The notes under the pieces: generated by a model
Database searches by the model: none
Seen by the model: only the letters and a program-made list of their open reading frames with translations
What the model was told of the DNA's origin: nothing
Program-made: the position numbers and the translations under genes
Shown: piece after piece, positions 44,150-51,525 of the stretch
How positions within the stretch are numbered: position 1 is the stretch's first letter
How the letters are laid out: the number at the start of each line of letters is the position of its first letter
DNA from: Bacteroidales bacterium
Lineage (GTDB): Bacteria; Bacteroidota; Bacteroidia; Bacteroidales; UBA932
DNA length: 64,000 bases
Reading direction: 5' to 3'
Assembly (NCBI GenBank): GCA_024401925.1
Contig: JAKSKD010000006.1
Span: 1-64,000, forward strand

Positions 44150-45217
44150 ATGAGAAAATTTATTTGTTTTTTTGCAACGCTCCTGATTCTTGCTTCCTGC
44201 TCTGAAGGCTTTGCCATCAGCGGCATTGTCGATGACAGCCTGCAGATTCCGGATGGAACCGTTGTTACTCTATTGGATAATAAAGGAGGAGAGATTGCTC
44301 AGATTCCGGTTGTTAACGGAAAATTTACATATGAGATGCCTGTGGACGTGACTACTTGTTATTCTCTTGCACTGAATACTGACAGATATTCTGAAACGGT
44401 CAACTTCATTCCTGATAATTCACGCACCAGGGTTGTTTTCGGACCTGTTTCCGCTACAATCACTGGAAGTGCTCTCTCGACATCATTCAATGATGTCCGC
44501 TCAACAGTCAATGAACTGACTAAAAAGGCGGGAGAGGAATTCCGCTCATTCTATAAAGTTGGCGATGAGGCCGGCGCATCCGAGGTGGAAGCAAAATACA
44601 ATGAGGATATGAAGTCCATCCTCACCGAGGCATATTCGAATAATACGGACAACTATATAGGTCTCACAACGCTTATGATGCTGTCAGAATATCTTGAATA
44701 TGATGAGGCTGTGGAACTTTATGAAAAAGGCGGTGAGGACATCAGGAACAATGAAGATATCAATGATTTTATTGACAGGAAAAAGGCAGCACACGATACT
44801 TCAGTGGGATGCAAATTCGTTGAAATCACGGGCAAGACCGTGAATGGAGATGATATCAAACTTTCTGATTTTGTCGGCAAGGGCGACTATGTTCTCGTCG
44901 ATTTCTGGGCAAGTTGGTGCGGGCCGTGTATGAATGCCATCCCGAATGCCCGTGCTCTTTTGAAGAAATACGCATCCAAGGGCTTCCATCTCATAGGCGT
45001 CAATTGTTGGGAACGCCGGGAAGGAGCAGGACAGGCAAAGGCCGCCGAGATGGAGATGACCTGGCCTGTGATATTTGCTGAGGAATCCGCTCCGGAAGCA
45101 TATGGCGTCGAAGCAATCCCTACGCTGATTCTTTTCGGTCCTGACGGGACAATTGTGGAACGTCTTCTCGGAGAGACCGGTCTCAATGAGGCTGTCGCAA
45201 GACATTTTGAGGATTAG
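44150..45217 (+). CDS. TlpA/ResA-like thioredoxin lipoprotein (DUF4369-like)
   Basis: A 355-residue lipoprotein (lipobox LASC, Cys17) with an N-terminal beta-rich domain of DUF4369 type (about residues 20-115), a helical linker, and a C-terminal thioredoxin-fold domain with the redox motif WCGPC in FWASWCGPCMNAIP. The cis-proline loop is EAIPTLILF. Such proteins reduce disulphides in the periplasm. The partner is unknown. A nitroreductase gene follows 28 nt later. Confidence 0.9.
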   Translation: MRKFICFFATLLILASCSEGFAISGIVDDSLQIPDGTVVTLLDNKGGEIAQIPVVNGKFTYEMPVDVTTCYSLALNTDRYSETVNFIPDNSRTRVVFGPVSATITGSALSTSFNDVRSTVNELTKKAGEEFRSFYKVGDEAGASEVEAKYNEDMKSILTEAYSNNTDNYIGLTTLMMLSEYLEYDEAVELYEKGGEDIRNNEDINDFIDRKKAAHDTSVGCKFVEITGKTVNGDDIKLSDFVGKGDYVLVDFWASWCGPCMNAIPNARALLKKYASKGFHLIGVNCWERREGAGQAKAAEMEMTWPVIFAEESAPEAYGVEAIPTLILFGPDGTIVERLLGETGLNEAVARHFED

Positions 45218-45245
45218 AACCTGTCTTGAAATGGTTCTTAATAAT

Positions 45246-45725
45246 ATGGAATACAAAGAATTGATTGCAAAGCGCCACAGCGTCCGTAAATTTACGAACG
45301 AGTTGGTGGACCGTGAAATTATTGACGAGATGATTGAGGAAGCTCTGAGCGCCCCGTCATCCAAGAACTGTAAAAGTACCGGCTTTATGGTCGTGGAGGA
45401 TAAATCCACGCTTGAAGCGATTTCCCAGATGCGCGAATTCGGCTCTGCATTTGTTGCCGGTGCCCCTGCCGCCATCATTGTCCTTGGCGATGCTGACAAG
45501 AGTGACCTCTGGGTGGATAATGCATCCATCTGTACGACATACCTTATGCTCTCAGCCGTGGATAAAGGCCTCGGTAGTTGCTGGGTACACGTCAATGGCC
45601 GTCCGCGCTGCAAGACTGATGCGTCAAAAGGCTCCGCTGAGGACTTTCTTCGCGAACTCCTCGGCATAAAGGACAATATGCGCGTACTCTGCGTTCTTGC
45701 CCTCGGCTATGAGTCTGAAAACTAA
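45246..45725 (+). CDS. Nitroreductase-family flavoprotein
   Basis: A 159-residue FMN-dependent oxidoreductase of the nitroreductase family. The opening IAKRHSVRKFTNELVD, APSSKNCKSTGFMVVED and VDNASICTTYLMLSAVDKGLGSCWV are characteristic. ATG 45246 gives the usual MEYKELI opening; ATG 45231 is also possible. The physiological substrate is unknown. Confidence 0.88.
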   Translation: MEYKELIAKRHSVRKFTNELVDREIIDEMIEEALSAPSSKNCKSTGFMVVEDKSTLEAISQMREFGSAFVAGAPAAIIVLGDADKSDLWVDNASICTTYLMLSAVDKGLGSCWVHVNGRPRCKTDASKGSAEDFLRELLGIKDNMRVLCVLALGYESEN

Positions 45726-45766
45726 ATGCAGGTTCTAATTGTCATCAATCTGACGAAATAGTCGAT

Positions 45767-47269
45767 TTATGCCGGGTCAACATCCACGCAGGTGAATCCC
45801 GGCATTGATGACGCTTCTTCGAGGAAGCGTCTTTTCGCTTGTGACAGAGTGGAATCTTTAGAAAAGTAGGCTTGTTTCAGTATTTCGCCGTTCCTGCCTT
45901 TTGCGATAATCTGCCTTGTAAAAGGCGGCAGATTGACGGCTTTTCTCTCTTCCATCATCCTTTCGACATTTCCGATGAATATCGGATGAGAGGCATTGGA
46001 GGTCTGTATGACAAGACGCCCCTTTGTGGTTGATTTAAGCTTCTCAAGCGTCTGCCAAGCCTTTTCATCGGCTCTGAAATCCGGCCGTGAGAATAGGAAT
46101 TCAAAATGTAGCACCGCCACCAGTGCATATTTATCCAATTTTAACTTGGAGATGTTGCCCAGTTCCCAACTGTTTAGCACTAAAACTTTTTTCCGTGCTG
46201 CCTCAAGTGCCTCTTTTTCTGCAATGAGCACTCTGGACAGTTCTCCAACCATCCCGTTCTTCCGCTTCTCAATATCGGTGTCAATCAACAGAAAATCCTT
46301 TTCCGTACAATTCTCACTGGCATTTCCGTTGGCGTCGGCCTGAAGTCCTGTCCCCGGCTTCCTTGTCCTGCTGGCCGGACATTCCGTCTTGTGACTAGTA
46401 TGTGGCTGCTTAGAAAATGACCTGATATATTGATATTTGCCGATGCTGACATTATAGAATGATTCGAGGGACGGTGCTGCGGAACCAAGTACGACATTGG
46501 CACCCTGCAACTGTGCGAGAACCAGAGCTACGTCCCTGGCGTTGTATCGTGGGGCAGGGGACTCCTGTTTGTAGGCGATGTCTTGTTCTTCGTCAATGAT
46601 GACGAGACCCACTTTGTGGAAAGGAAGGAAGACCGCGGTCCTGCTGGAGCGCACTGCAACCGGTTTCTCCGAGCGTAGCAATCTGGCTATGTCCCTCCGC
46701 TCCGTGCTGCTCATCCGTTTCGCACCCGGGCTAAGCACAAGTACATCCCGTCCGCCCTCAAGTGTCCGTCTCGCCAGTTCGTCGTAAATTGCCTGGCGTG
46801 AGGTGCCCTGCAAAAGCACAGTCTTCTTGTCATCGAATGCATCAAGTATTTCAGTCACAGCCTTTTTATCGTCATCATCCAGCTTCTTCTGAGTCCCTGT
46901 GAATTCGGCTAGGGCACCTATATTCGTCCTGGCCTTCTTGCTCTCCACATCTGTCACCAGCGCCGGATATGCCGCCTTGAAGACTTCTCCGATGGTACAC
47001 AGATAGTAGTCAGCGATGAACCGCCACAATTTGATTTCTTCATCGGATATGCGCTCCAGCTGGGACTCCACGCTGATAATCGGCTGAATCCTTTTCGGGT
47101 CGATGTCCGGTTGTCTGCCATCATACAGGACGAAGCCTGTATAGATATTGCGCCCCAGCCTCACGCGTACGCGCGTGCCCTGCTCCAACGCAGCCTCGGA
47201 CCAGTACCACGGAATCCATTCCAGTTTCACTGGAACAACGACCTGTATGTAATGACGCTCGCTCATCAT
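45767..47269 (-). CDS. priA: PriA-like primosomal protein, reduced and ATPase-deficient
   Basis: The 500-residue protein matches PriA, normally a 730-820 residue replication-restart helicase. The N-terminal DNA-binding domain (VVVPVKLEWIPWYW...GTRVRVRLG, then FIADYYLCTIGEVFKAAYP) is preserved, as is the Walker B-region GLVIIDEEQDIAYKQ...RYNARDVA and motif III-like LGSAAPSLES. Missing are Walker A (GVTGSGKTEVY reads QGTSRQAIY, without Lys), the eight zinc-binding cysteines, and motif VI (QVAGRAGR region reads LEKLKSTTKGR). A remnant of lobe 2 (FSRPDFRADEKAWQTL, RLVIQTSNASHP, NLPPFTRQI) is recognisable. It probably binds DNA or forks without unwinding. The frame is intact over 1.5 kb, which argues for retained function. 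Confidence 0.85.
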   Translation of the reverse strand: MMSERHYIQVVVPVKLEWIPWYWSEAALEQGTRVRVRLGRNIYTGFVLYDGRQPDIDPKRIQPIISVESQLERISDEEIKLWRFIADYYLCTIGEVFKAAYPALVTDVESKKARTNIGALAEFTGTQKKLDDDDKKAVTEILDAFDDKKTVLLQGTSRQAIYDELARRTLEGGRDVLVLSPGAKRMSSTERRDIARLLRSEKPVAVRSSRTAVFLPFHKVGLVIIDEEQDIAYKQESPAPRYNARDVALVLAQLQGANVVLGSAAPSLESFYNVSIGKYQYIRSFSKQPHTSHKTECPASRTRKPGTGLQADANGNASENCTEKDFLLIDTDIEKRKNGMVGELSRVLIAEKEALEAARKKVLVLNSWELGNISKLKLDKYALVAVLHFEFLFSRPDFRADEKAWQTLEKLKSTTKGRLVIQTSNASHPIFIGNVERMMEERKAVNLPPFTRQIIAKGRNGEILKQAYFSKDSTLSQAKRRFLEEASSMPGFTCVDVDPA

Positions 47270-47357
47270 TTATTCCGAAATTTACACAAAACAGTCATAT
47301 ACTGCTCCCGTCAAAACCAAATTCCTGAATTTCGGGTTTGAAAGTTACGAATAAAAA

Positions 47358-47388
47358 TTTGCAAGCAATAAAAAAAACACTATCTTTG
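47358..47388 (+). promoter_or_regulatory. Promoter of tRNA-Phe
   Basis: TTTG (47358-47361) and TATCTTTG (47381-47388) are separated by 19 nt, a consensus Bacteroidota promoter, 18 nt before the tRNA. Confidence 0.85.
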
Positions 47389-47406
47389 CAGTCCCAAAAG
47401 GAAAAT

Positions 47407-47482
47407 GGTGCTGTAGCTCAGGTGGTAGAGCAATGGACTGAAAATCCATGTGTCGCCGGTTCAACTCCTGCCAGCACCACCA
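47407..47482 (+). tRNA. tRNA-Phe (GAA)
   Basis: A 76-nt cloverleaf including encoded CCA. The acceptor GGTGCTG pairs with CAGCACC, the D stem GCTC pairs with GAGC, and the anticodon stem ATGGA/TCCAT holds loop CTGAAAA with anticodon GAA at 47440-47442. The T stem GCCGG/CCTGC has one C-U mismatch in the middle. T-loop TTCAACT is normal. Confidence 0.97.
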
Positions 47483-47483
47483 T

Positions 47484-47523
47484 AAACCCCAATAGAAAAC
47501 ACTCTATTGGGGTTTCTTTTTTT
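47484..47523 (+). terminator. Rho-independent terminator after tRNA-Phe
   Basis: Perfect 12-bp stem AAACCCCAATAG/CTATTGGGGTTT with an 8-nt loop, followed by CTTTTTTTC, starting 2 nt after the tRNA. Confidence 0.93.
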
Positions 47524-47696
47524 CTTTGCATTTATAGTCATCCAGTTTGCTTTAACGTCCTCACTCGACGGCTTCCTGCGGCCCTCTGCGGCATCCTCTT
47601 GCGTCCGTCGCTTTTCTGTGAACAGGATGGCGCAGGGATATCGGCCTTACAGGTGGTCAGCGGCATCCGGGCTGCGTCATATTTTTTAAAATGGCC

Positions 47697-47811
47697 GGGT
47701 TATTTCCCGCGGCCGGCTGCGGGGAGCTCTGGGGAAAGGCTCTCCTCGCCGCCAGTGAAAATAACCCTGCGCAGGTGAGCCAATCCGGAGCGCCTCGAAA
47801 ATAACCCTGCG
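47697..47811. repeat. Short direct and inverted repeats
   Basis: GAAAATAACCCTGCG occurs at 47757-47771 and again at 47797-47811, a 40-bp period. Its core AAATAACCC is the inverse of GGGTTATTT at 47697-47705, so an extended hairpin is possible. The region is more GC-rich than its surroundings. Confidence 0.55.
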
Positions 47812-48081
47812 TTAAAGGATTTCAGAATGTTTCAAAGACAGCAGTTCTGGCTTTGATTGATTTTGTGGAACATAAGTGGCTGTGAATCAGCGACATATTG
47901 ATTGATGCTCTTATGGTTTTAGTTAGAGTATAAGTAAGCAATTGCTTGAGGTTCTTGATGTTACGCTCCACGCTAAGATTGCAGGAAGATGGAATCTGCC
48001 TCCGAGATTAACTATGCGCTGGAGACGGATAGAATCTGATCCAGGAAAGATGCTTGTAAAGAGTGGAGAGGCCTGTGCCGG
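47812..48081. other. Gene-poor stretch with a possible decayed reading frame
   Basis: Together with the preceding repeats this makes a stretch of about 550 bases without a convincing gene. On the minus strand a roughly 60-codon open run includes VERNIKNLKQLLTYTLTK and ends near 47820. It looks like coding sequence but has no clear start and no family I can name. A mobile-element remnant is one possibility. Confidence 0.25.
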
Positions 48082-48546
48082 TTATCGGATGAGGTCCAGG
48101 TCTTTTTTGAGAATGAGTTTCGGGTCCATCATGGAGACCTTCTGGAAAAGAATAATCTGATTACCCATTGACAGATAGACTTTATCCTCGTGCTTTCCCT
48201 TACGCCACCATTTGTAGAATCCGACAGGATCTATTTCGAATGGAATCTTGGCCTTGATACCTGCACTATAGCCCGGGTAGTCAATATTGAGCTGAAGGCC
48301 CATGAATCTCTTGTAATACTCAGGGTCTGCTCTGCGGAGTTTGCTGACAAGGGGATTCAAAACCTCGATAGGGTCCACCTGAAGGACTTTTTCCTTAACT
48401 ATCATTTTGTGGATGCGAACAGGGTCGATGGTTATCCAAACGCCCATGCGAAGGGTCTGTGGACCCTCTTCTGTATCGAGGGTCAACTCGTCCATCGAGA
48501 AATAAATCTTCTCCGGGTCGAGTGGGAACATTTCTCCTTCGGTCAT
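48082..48546 (-). CDS. Hypothetical protein, 154 residues
   Basis: I do not recognise a family. The protein starts MTEGEMFPLDPEKIYFSMDE, has no signal peptide or membrane helix, and is rich in charged and beta-prone stretches (GLQLNIDYPGYSAGIKAKIPFE), with a GFYKWWRKGK segment. A -7 box TACATTTG lies 31 nt upstream on the same strand. The composition and the promoter favour this over the plus-strand reading frame overlapping it. Confidence 0.6.
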   Translation of the reverse strand: MTEGEMFPLDPEKIYFSMDELTLDTEEGPQTLRMGVWITIDPVRIHKMIVKEKVLQVDPIEVLNPLVSKLRRADPEYYKRFMGLQLNIDYPGYSAGIKAKIPFEIDPVGFYKWWRKGKHEDKVYLSMGNQIILFQKVSMMDPKLILKKDLDLIR

Positions 48547-48577
48547 TTCAGGTTGGTTCGATTGATTAAAAATCAGA

Positions 48578-48585
48578 CAAATGTA
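48578..48585 (-). promoter_or_regulatory. -7 box for the 154-residue orphan
   Basis: The minus strand reads TACATTTG, fitting TAnnTTTG, 31 nt before the ATG at 48546. Confidence 0.4.
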
Positions 48586-48657
48586 ATTAAAATTTTTAAA
48601 TATGTCGTATATTTATGGATGAAAAAGTTTGTTTTACATTAACAGAAGGGCATTTTT

Positions 48658-49377
48658 GTGAAAGCGAAAGAGTTTTTCATCAATTTTTCCGGACTATATT
48701 CCGATTTACCGACGGACATCTTCGGGCCGTTTGTCATCGACCTTACATCAGTTGACGGAACGAACTGCTACTGTAGCGAAGAAGCTTCCTGTGCTGTCAG
48801 GAAGGCTCTGATTGAAGTTCCATCCGAGGCTCTGCACTGGATTGACACCGGCGACTATCATTATGCGTCTTTATTTTTCCTTGAAAAGATACGGACTCCT
48901 TATACACTTTTTCTATTTGATCATCATCCTGACGACCAGGACTCCGCTTTCGGAACTGAAATACTGTCCTGCGGTAACTGGGTCGCTCACGCCCGGCAAC
49001 TGCCGAATCAGACAGCTGATTTTCTAATCGACAGATTTCCGGACGAGCAAATGTTGCGCTCGCAGGCAGAAATCGAAGGGGTAAGGGGAAAAAAACCATA
49101 TGGATGTATTAAAGAAGATCGGCCGAAGGCCTATCTGTCAATAGACAAGGATGTTATGAGTGGTGACTACGCACGCACCAACTGGGACCAGGGGGATATG
49201 ACGCTGCAGGAATTGAAAAACTTGATAATAAGTATTTCAAACAATTACGACATCATCGGGGCGGATGTTTGTGGCGGTATGACGGAATCCAAGGGGGCCT
49301 GCGCAGAAGATTTGAAAATTAACTGCGCAACTGATGCTGAACTCCGGGAATTATTGTTAAATTTGATGATTGTATGA
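48658..49377 (+). CDS. Arginase/ureohydrolase-fold protein
   Basis: A 239-residue protein with the metal-site pattern of the arginase superfamily: TGDYHY (first His, usual GGDH), FLFDHHPDDQ (usual DAHxD) and LSIDKDV (usual SxDxD). All six Mn ligands appear present. The substrate residues differ from arginase and agmatinase (GADVCGG in place of the usual E-x-N-P), so it may act on another guanidino or amide compound, including formiminoglutamate-like ones. It starts with GTG and overlaps the lipoate ligase gene by 4 nt (ATGA), placing it at the head of the glycine-cleavage operon. A role in nitrogen release alongside glycine cleavage is speculative. Confidence 0.72.
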   Translation: MKAKEFFINFSGLYSDLPTDIFGPFVIDLTSVDGTNCYCSEEASCAVRKALIEVPSEALHWIDTGDYHYASLFFLEKIRTPYTLFLFDHHPDDQDSAFGTEILSCGNWVAHARQLPNQTADFLIDRFPDEQMLRSQAEIEGVRGKKPYGCIKEDRPKAYLSIDKDVMSGDYARTNWDQGDMTLQELKNLIISISNNYDIIGADVCGGMTESKGACAEDLKINCATDAELRELLLNLMIV

Positions 49378-50066
49378 CCAATATCCTGTTGCCGGACAAT
49401 GAGGCACGACGCCTCGGATTCTATCTCGCTATGGAAGAGTACCTTGCAGCTGATGTAAGGGATGATTTATTCTTTCTGTGGCGTACCGGCCCTACCGTCA
49501 TATTCGGTAGAAATCAAGTGCTCCGGGATGAGGTAGACGTGGACTTCTGTGATGCAAACGGGATTGATATCGTACAGCGCAAAAGTGGCGGCGGATGCGT
49601 CTATTCCGACAAAGGGAACCTAATGACATCATACATTACCCCGCGAACTGACGTGAAGACCGTATTCAATGACTATCTGGGCGGTCTGTGCCGCGCCCTT
49701 GAAAGCCTTGGATTTCCTGCAGTTGCAAGCGAACATAATGATGTCCTGATAGGGGATAGGAAAGTATCCGGCAATGCCTTCTATGCCTTGCCACACGCCA
49801 GCATAGTCCACGGCACAATGCTGCACAGCGTTGATTTTACAGCAATGCAGAAGTCGATAACACCTTCGGTCAGCAAACTTGCGAAGCATTCTGTGAAATC
49901 CGTAAGGCAAAGGGTTGTGAACCTCACGGAAATGGCTCCGGAACTGACCATGGAAAAACTTATTGATGGTTTTACTGCAACTTTCAAGACTGGTGAAAGA
50001 ATCCTTACCCAAAAAGAAATAGAAGAGATAATAAAAATAGAAAAACAATATGGAAGAAAACTTTAA
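49374..50066 (+). CDS. lplA: Lipoate-protein ligase A
   Basis: Attaches lipoate to GcvH. The 230-residue protein has the ligase core: FGRNQVL, RKSGGGCVYSDKGNL, the catalytic-lysine stretch NDVLIGDRKVSGNAF, HGTMLHSVDF and SVRQRVVNLTE. The C-terminal accessory domain found in E. coli LplA (about 100 residues) is missing, so it resembles short ligases. It overlaps gcvT by 17 nt. Confidence 0.9.
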   Translation: MTNILLPDNEARRLGFYLAMEEYLAADVRDDLFFLWRTGPTVIFGRNQVLRDEVDVDFCDANGIDIVQRKSGGGCVYSDKGNLMTSYITPRTDVKTVFNDYLGGLCRALESLGFPAVASEHNDVLIGDRKVSGNAFYALPHASIVHGTMLHSVDFTAMQKSITPSVSKLAKHSVKSVRQRVVNLTEMAPELTMEKLIDGFTATFKTGERILTQKEIEEIIKIEKQYGRKL

Positions 50067-51141
50067 GAGAACCTGTCTCTATGACAGACACGTTGCCCTC
50101 GGGGCTCTTATTTCCCCGTTTGCGGGCTATGATATGCCTATACGTTATTCCGGCATCATTGAAGAACATACTGCAGTACGTAATAATGCCGGTGTATTTG
50201 ATGTGTCCCATATGGGAGAAATTTTCATTTCCGGACCGGATGCCTTGAAGTTCGTCAACCATATCTTCACTAATGACATCACTGGACTCGGGGAGGGGAA
50301 AATTCTCTATGGAATGATGCTGTACGCCAATGGTGGTACCGTTGATGACCTGCTGGTGTACAGACGTGGAGGCGAGAACAATTACCTTCTTGTCGTCAAT
50401 GCTTCCAATATCGATAAGGATTATGCCTGGATGAAAGAGAATGCTGCAGGCTATGACGTCATCATAGATAACCAGTCGGAAGGTTGGGGACAGATTGCGG
50501 TGCAGGGCCCTGAGGCTGAAAAGGCTGTGACAGAAGTCCTTGGCATTGCCGGAGCATCAGAATTAAAATTCTACGAGTTCTTCGAAAAGGACGGACTGGT
50601 CGTAAGCCGCACAGGCTATACAGGTGAGGATGGCTTTGAGATATATGCATCTACGGATGATACTTGTGCTTTCTGGGATAAACTTATTAAAGCCGGGGTG
50701 ACTCCGTGCGGACTCGGGTGCCGCGACACCCTGCGCTTCGAGGCTGGGCTGCCTCTCTATGGAGACGAACTCAGCGCTGATATTTCCCCGGTGGAAGCTG
50801 GTCTGGGAATGTTCTGCAAACTTGATAAGGAAGAATTCGTCGGAAAAGACGCCCTTGTCGCTCAGAAGGCCGGGGGAACACAGAAGAAACTCGTCGGCAT
50901 CGAGATATTTGACAAGGCGATCCCTCGTGCAGGTTATCCTGTAGAGTTGGAAGATGGGACCGAAATCGGCGTTGTTACGACAGGCTATCACAGCATTTCC
51001 CTTGACAGAAGCCTCTGCTTCGCACTTGTGAAGACCGAATTTTCCGCCCTCGGGACAAAGCTCAATATCCGCATCAGGAAGAAAGTGTTCCCGGGTGAGG
51101 TCATTAAGAAGAGATTTTATCAGACAAATTATAAAAAGTAA
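50050..51141 (+). CDS. gcvT: Glycine cleavage T protein (aminomethyltransferase)
   Basis: Releases ammonia from aminomethyl-lipoyl-H protein and makes 5,10-methylene-tetrahydrofolate. The 363-residue protein has FAGYDMPIRYSGI, GVFDVSHMGE, the folate-site TNDI and GRTGYTGEDGFEIY-like segment, and GCRDTLRFEAGLPLYG. It follows lplA with a 17-nt overlap, and gcvH follows 5 nt later. Confidence 0.97.
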   Translation: MEENFKRTCLYDRHVALGALISPFAGYDMPIRYSGIIEEHTAVRNNAGVFDVSHMGEIFISGPDALKFVNHIFTNDITGLGEGKILYGMMLYANGGTVDDLLVYRRGGENNYLLVVNASNIDKDYAWMKENAAGYDVIIDNQSEGWGQIAVQGPEAEKAVTEVLGIAGASELKFYEFFEKDGLVVSRTGYTGEDGFEIYASTDDTCAFWDKLIKAGVTPCGLGCRDTLRFEAGLPLYGDELSADISPVEAGLGMFCKLDKEEFVGKDALVAQKAGGTQKKLVGIEIFDKAIPRAGYPVELEDGTEIGVVTTGYHSISLDRSLCFALVKTEFSALGTKLNIRIRKKVFPGEVIKKRFYQTNYKK

Positions 51142-51146
51142 AAGAT

Positions 51147-51524
51147 ATGGCTAATGTAATTGAAGGACTCCGTTACAGCGAGTCCCACGAATGGGTAAAA
51201 GTAGAAGGTAATGTGGCTGTCATCGGTGTTTCCGATTTCGCACAGAAGGAAATGGGCGCTATCACTTATGTTGATGCCCCGGAGGTCGGCGACGAGTTCG
51301 AGAAAGGCGAGGAGTTCGGTGCTCTCGAGAGCGTGAAGGCTGCTTCGGACCTTTTCTGTCCGTTATCAGGAAAAGTTGTAGAGGTGAATGAGGCTCTTGA
51401 AGATGCCCCTGAACTCATCAACGAGGATGCTTTCGCAAACTGGATCATCAAGGTGGAGATGAGTGACCCTTCAGAGGTGGACACCCTTCTCGATGCAGCA
51501 GGATATAAAGCCATCACTGAGTAA
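51147..51524 (+). CDS. gcvH: Glycine cleavage H protein
   Basis: A 125-residue carrier protein. The lipoyl-lysine is K64 in GALESVKAAS, preceded by YSESHEWVKVE and GVSDFAQKEMG, followed by NEDAFANWIIKVEM. Length and motifs are standard. It is the partner for the encoded lipoate ligase. Confidence 0.98.
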   Translation: MANVIEGLRYSESHEWVKVEGNVAVIGVSDFAQKEMGAITYVDAPEVGDEFEKGEEFGALESVKAASDLFCPLSGKVVEVNEALEDAPELINEDAFANWIIKVEMSDPSEVDTLLDAAGYKAITE

Positions 51525-51525
51525 T

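Noticed and set aside
47338..47778. Plus-strand 146-codon reading frame across the tRNA
   Set aside because: It translates the tRNA-Phe gene and its terminator (the familiar AQVVEQWTENPCVAGSTPAST false protein).
48190..48642. Plus-strand 150-codon reading frame antisense to the 154-residue orphan
   Set aside because: Poor composition and no promoter; the minus-strand frame has a -7 box and a more protein-like sequence.
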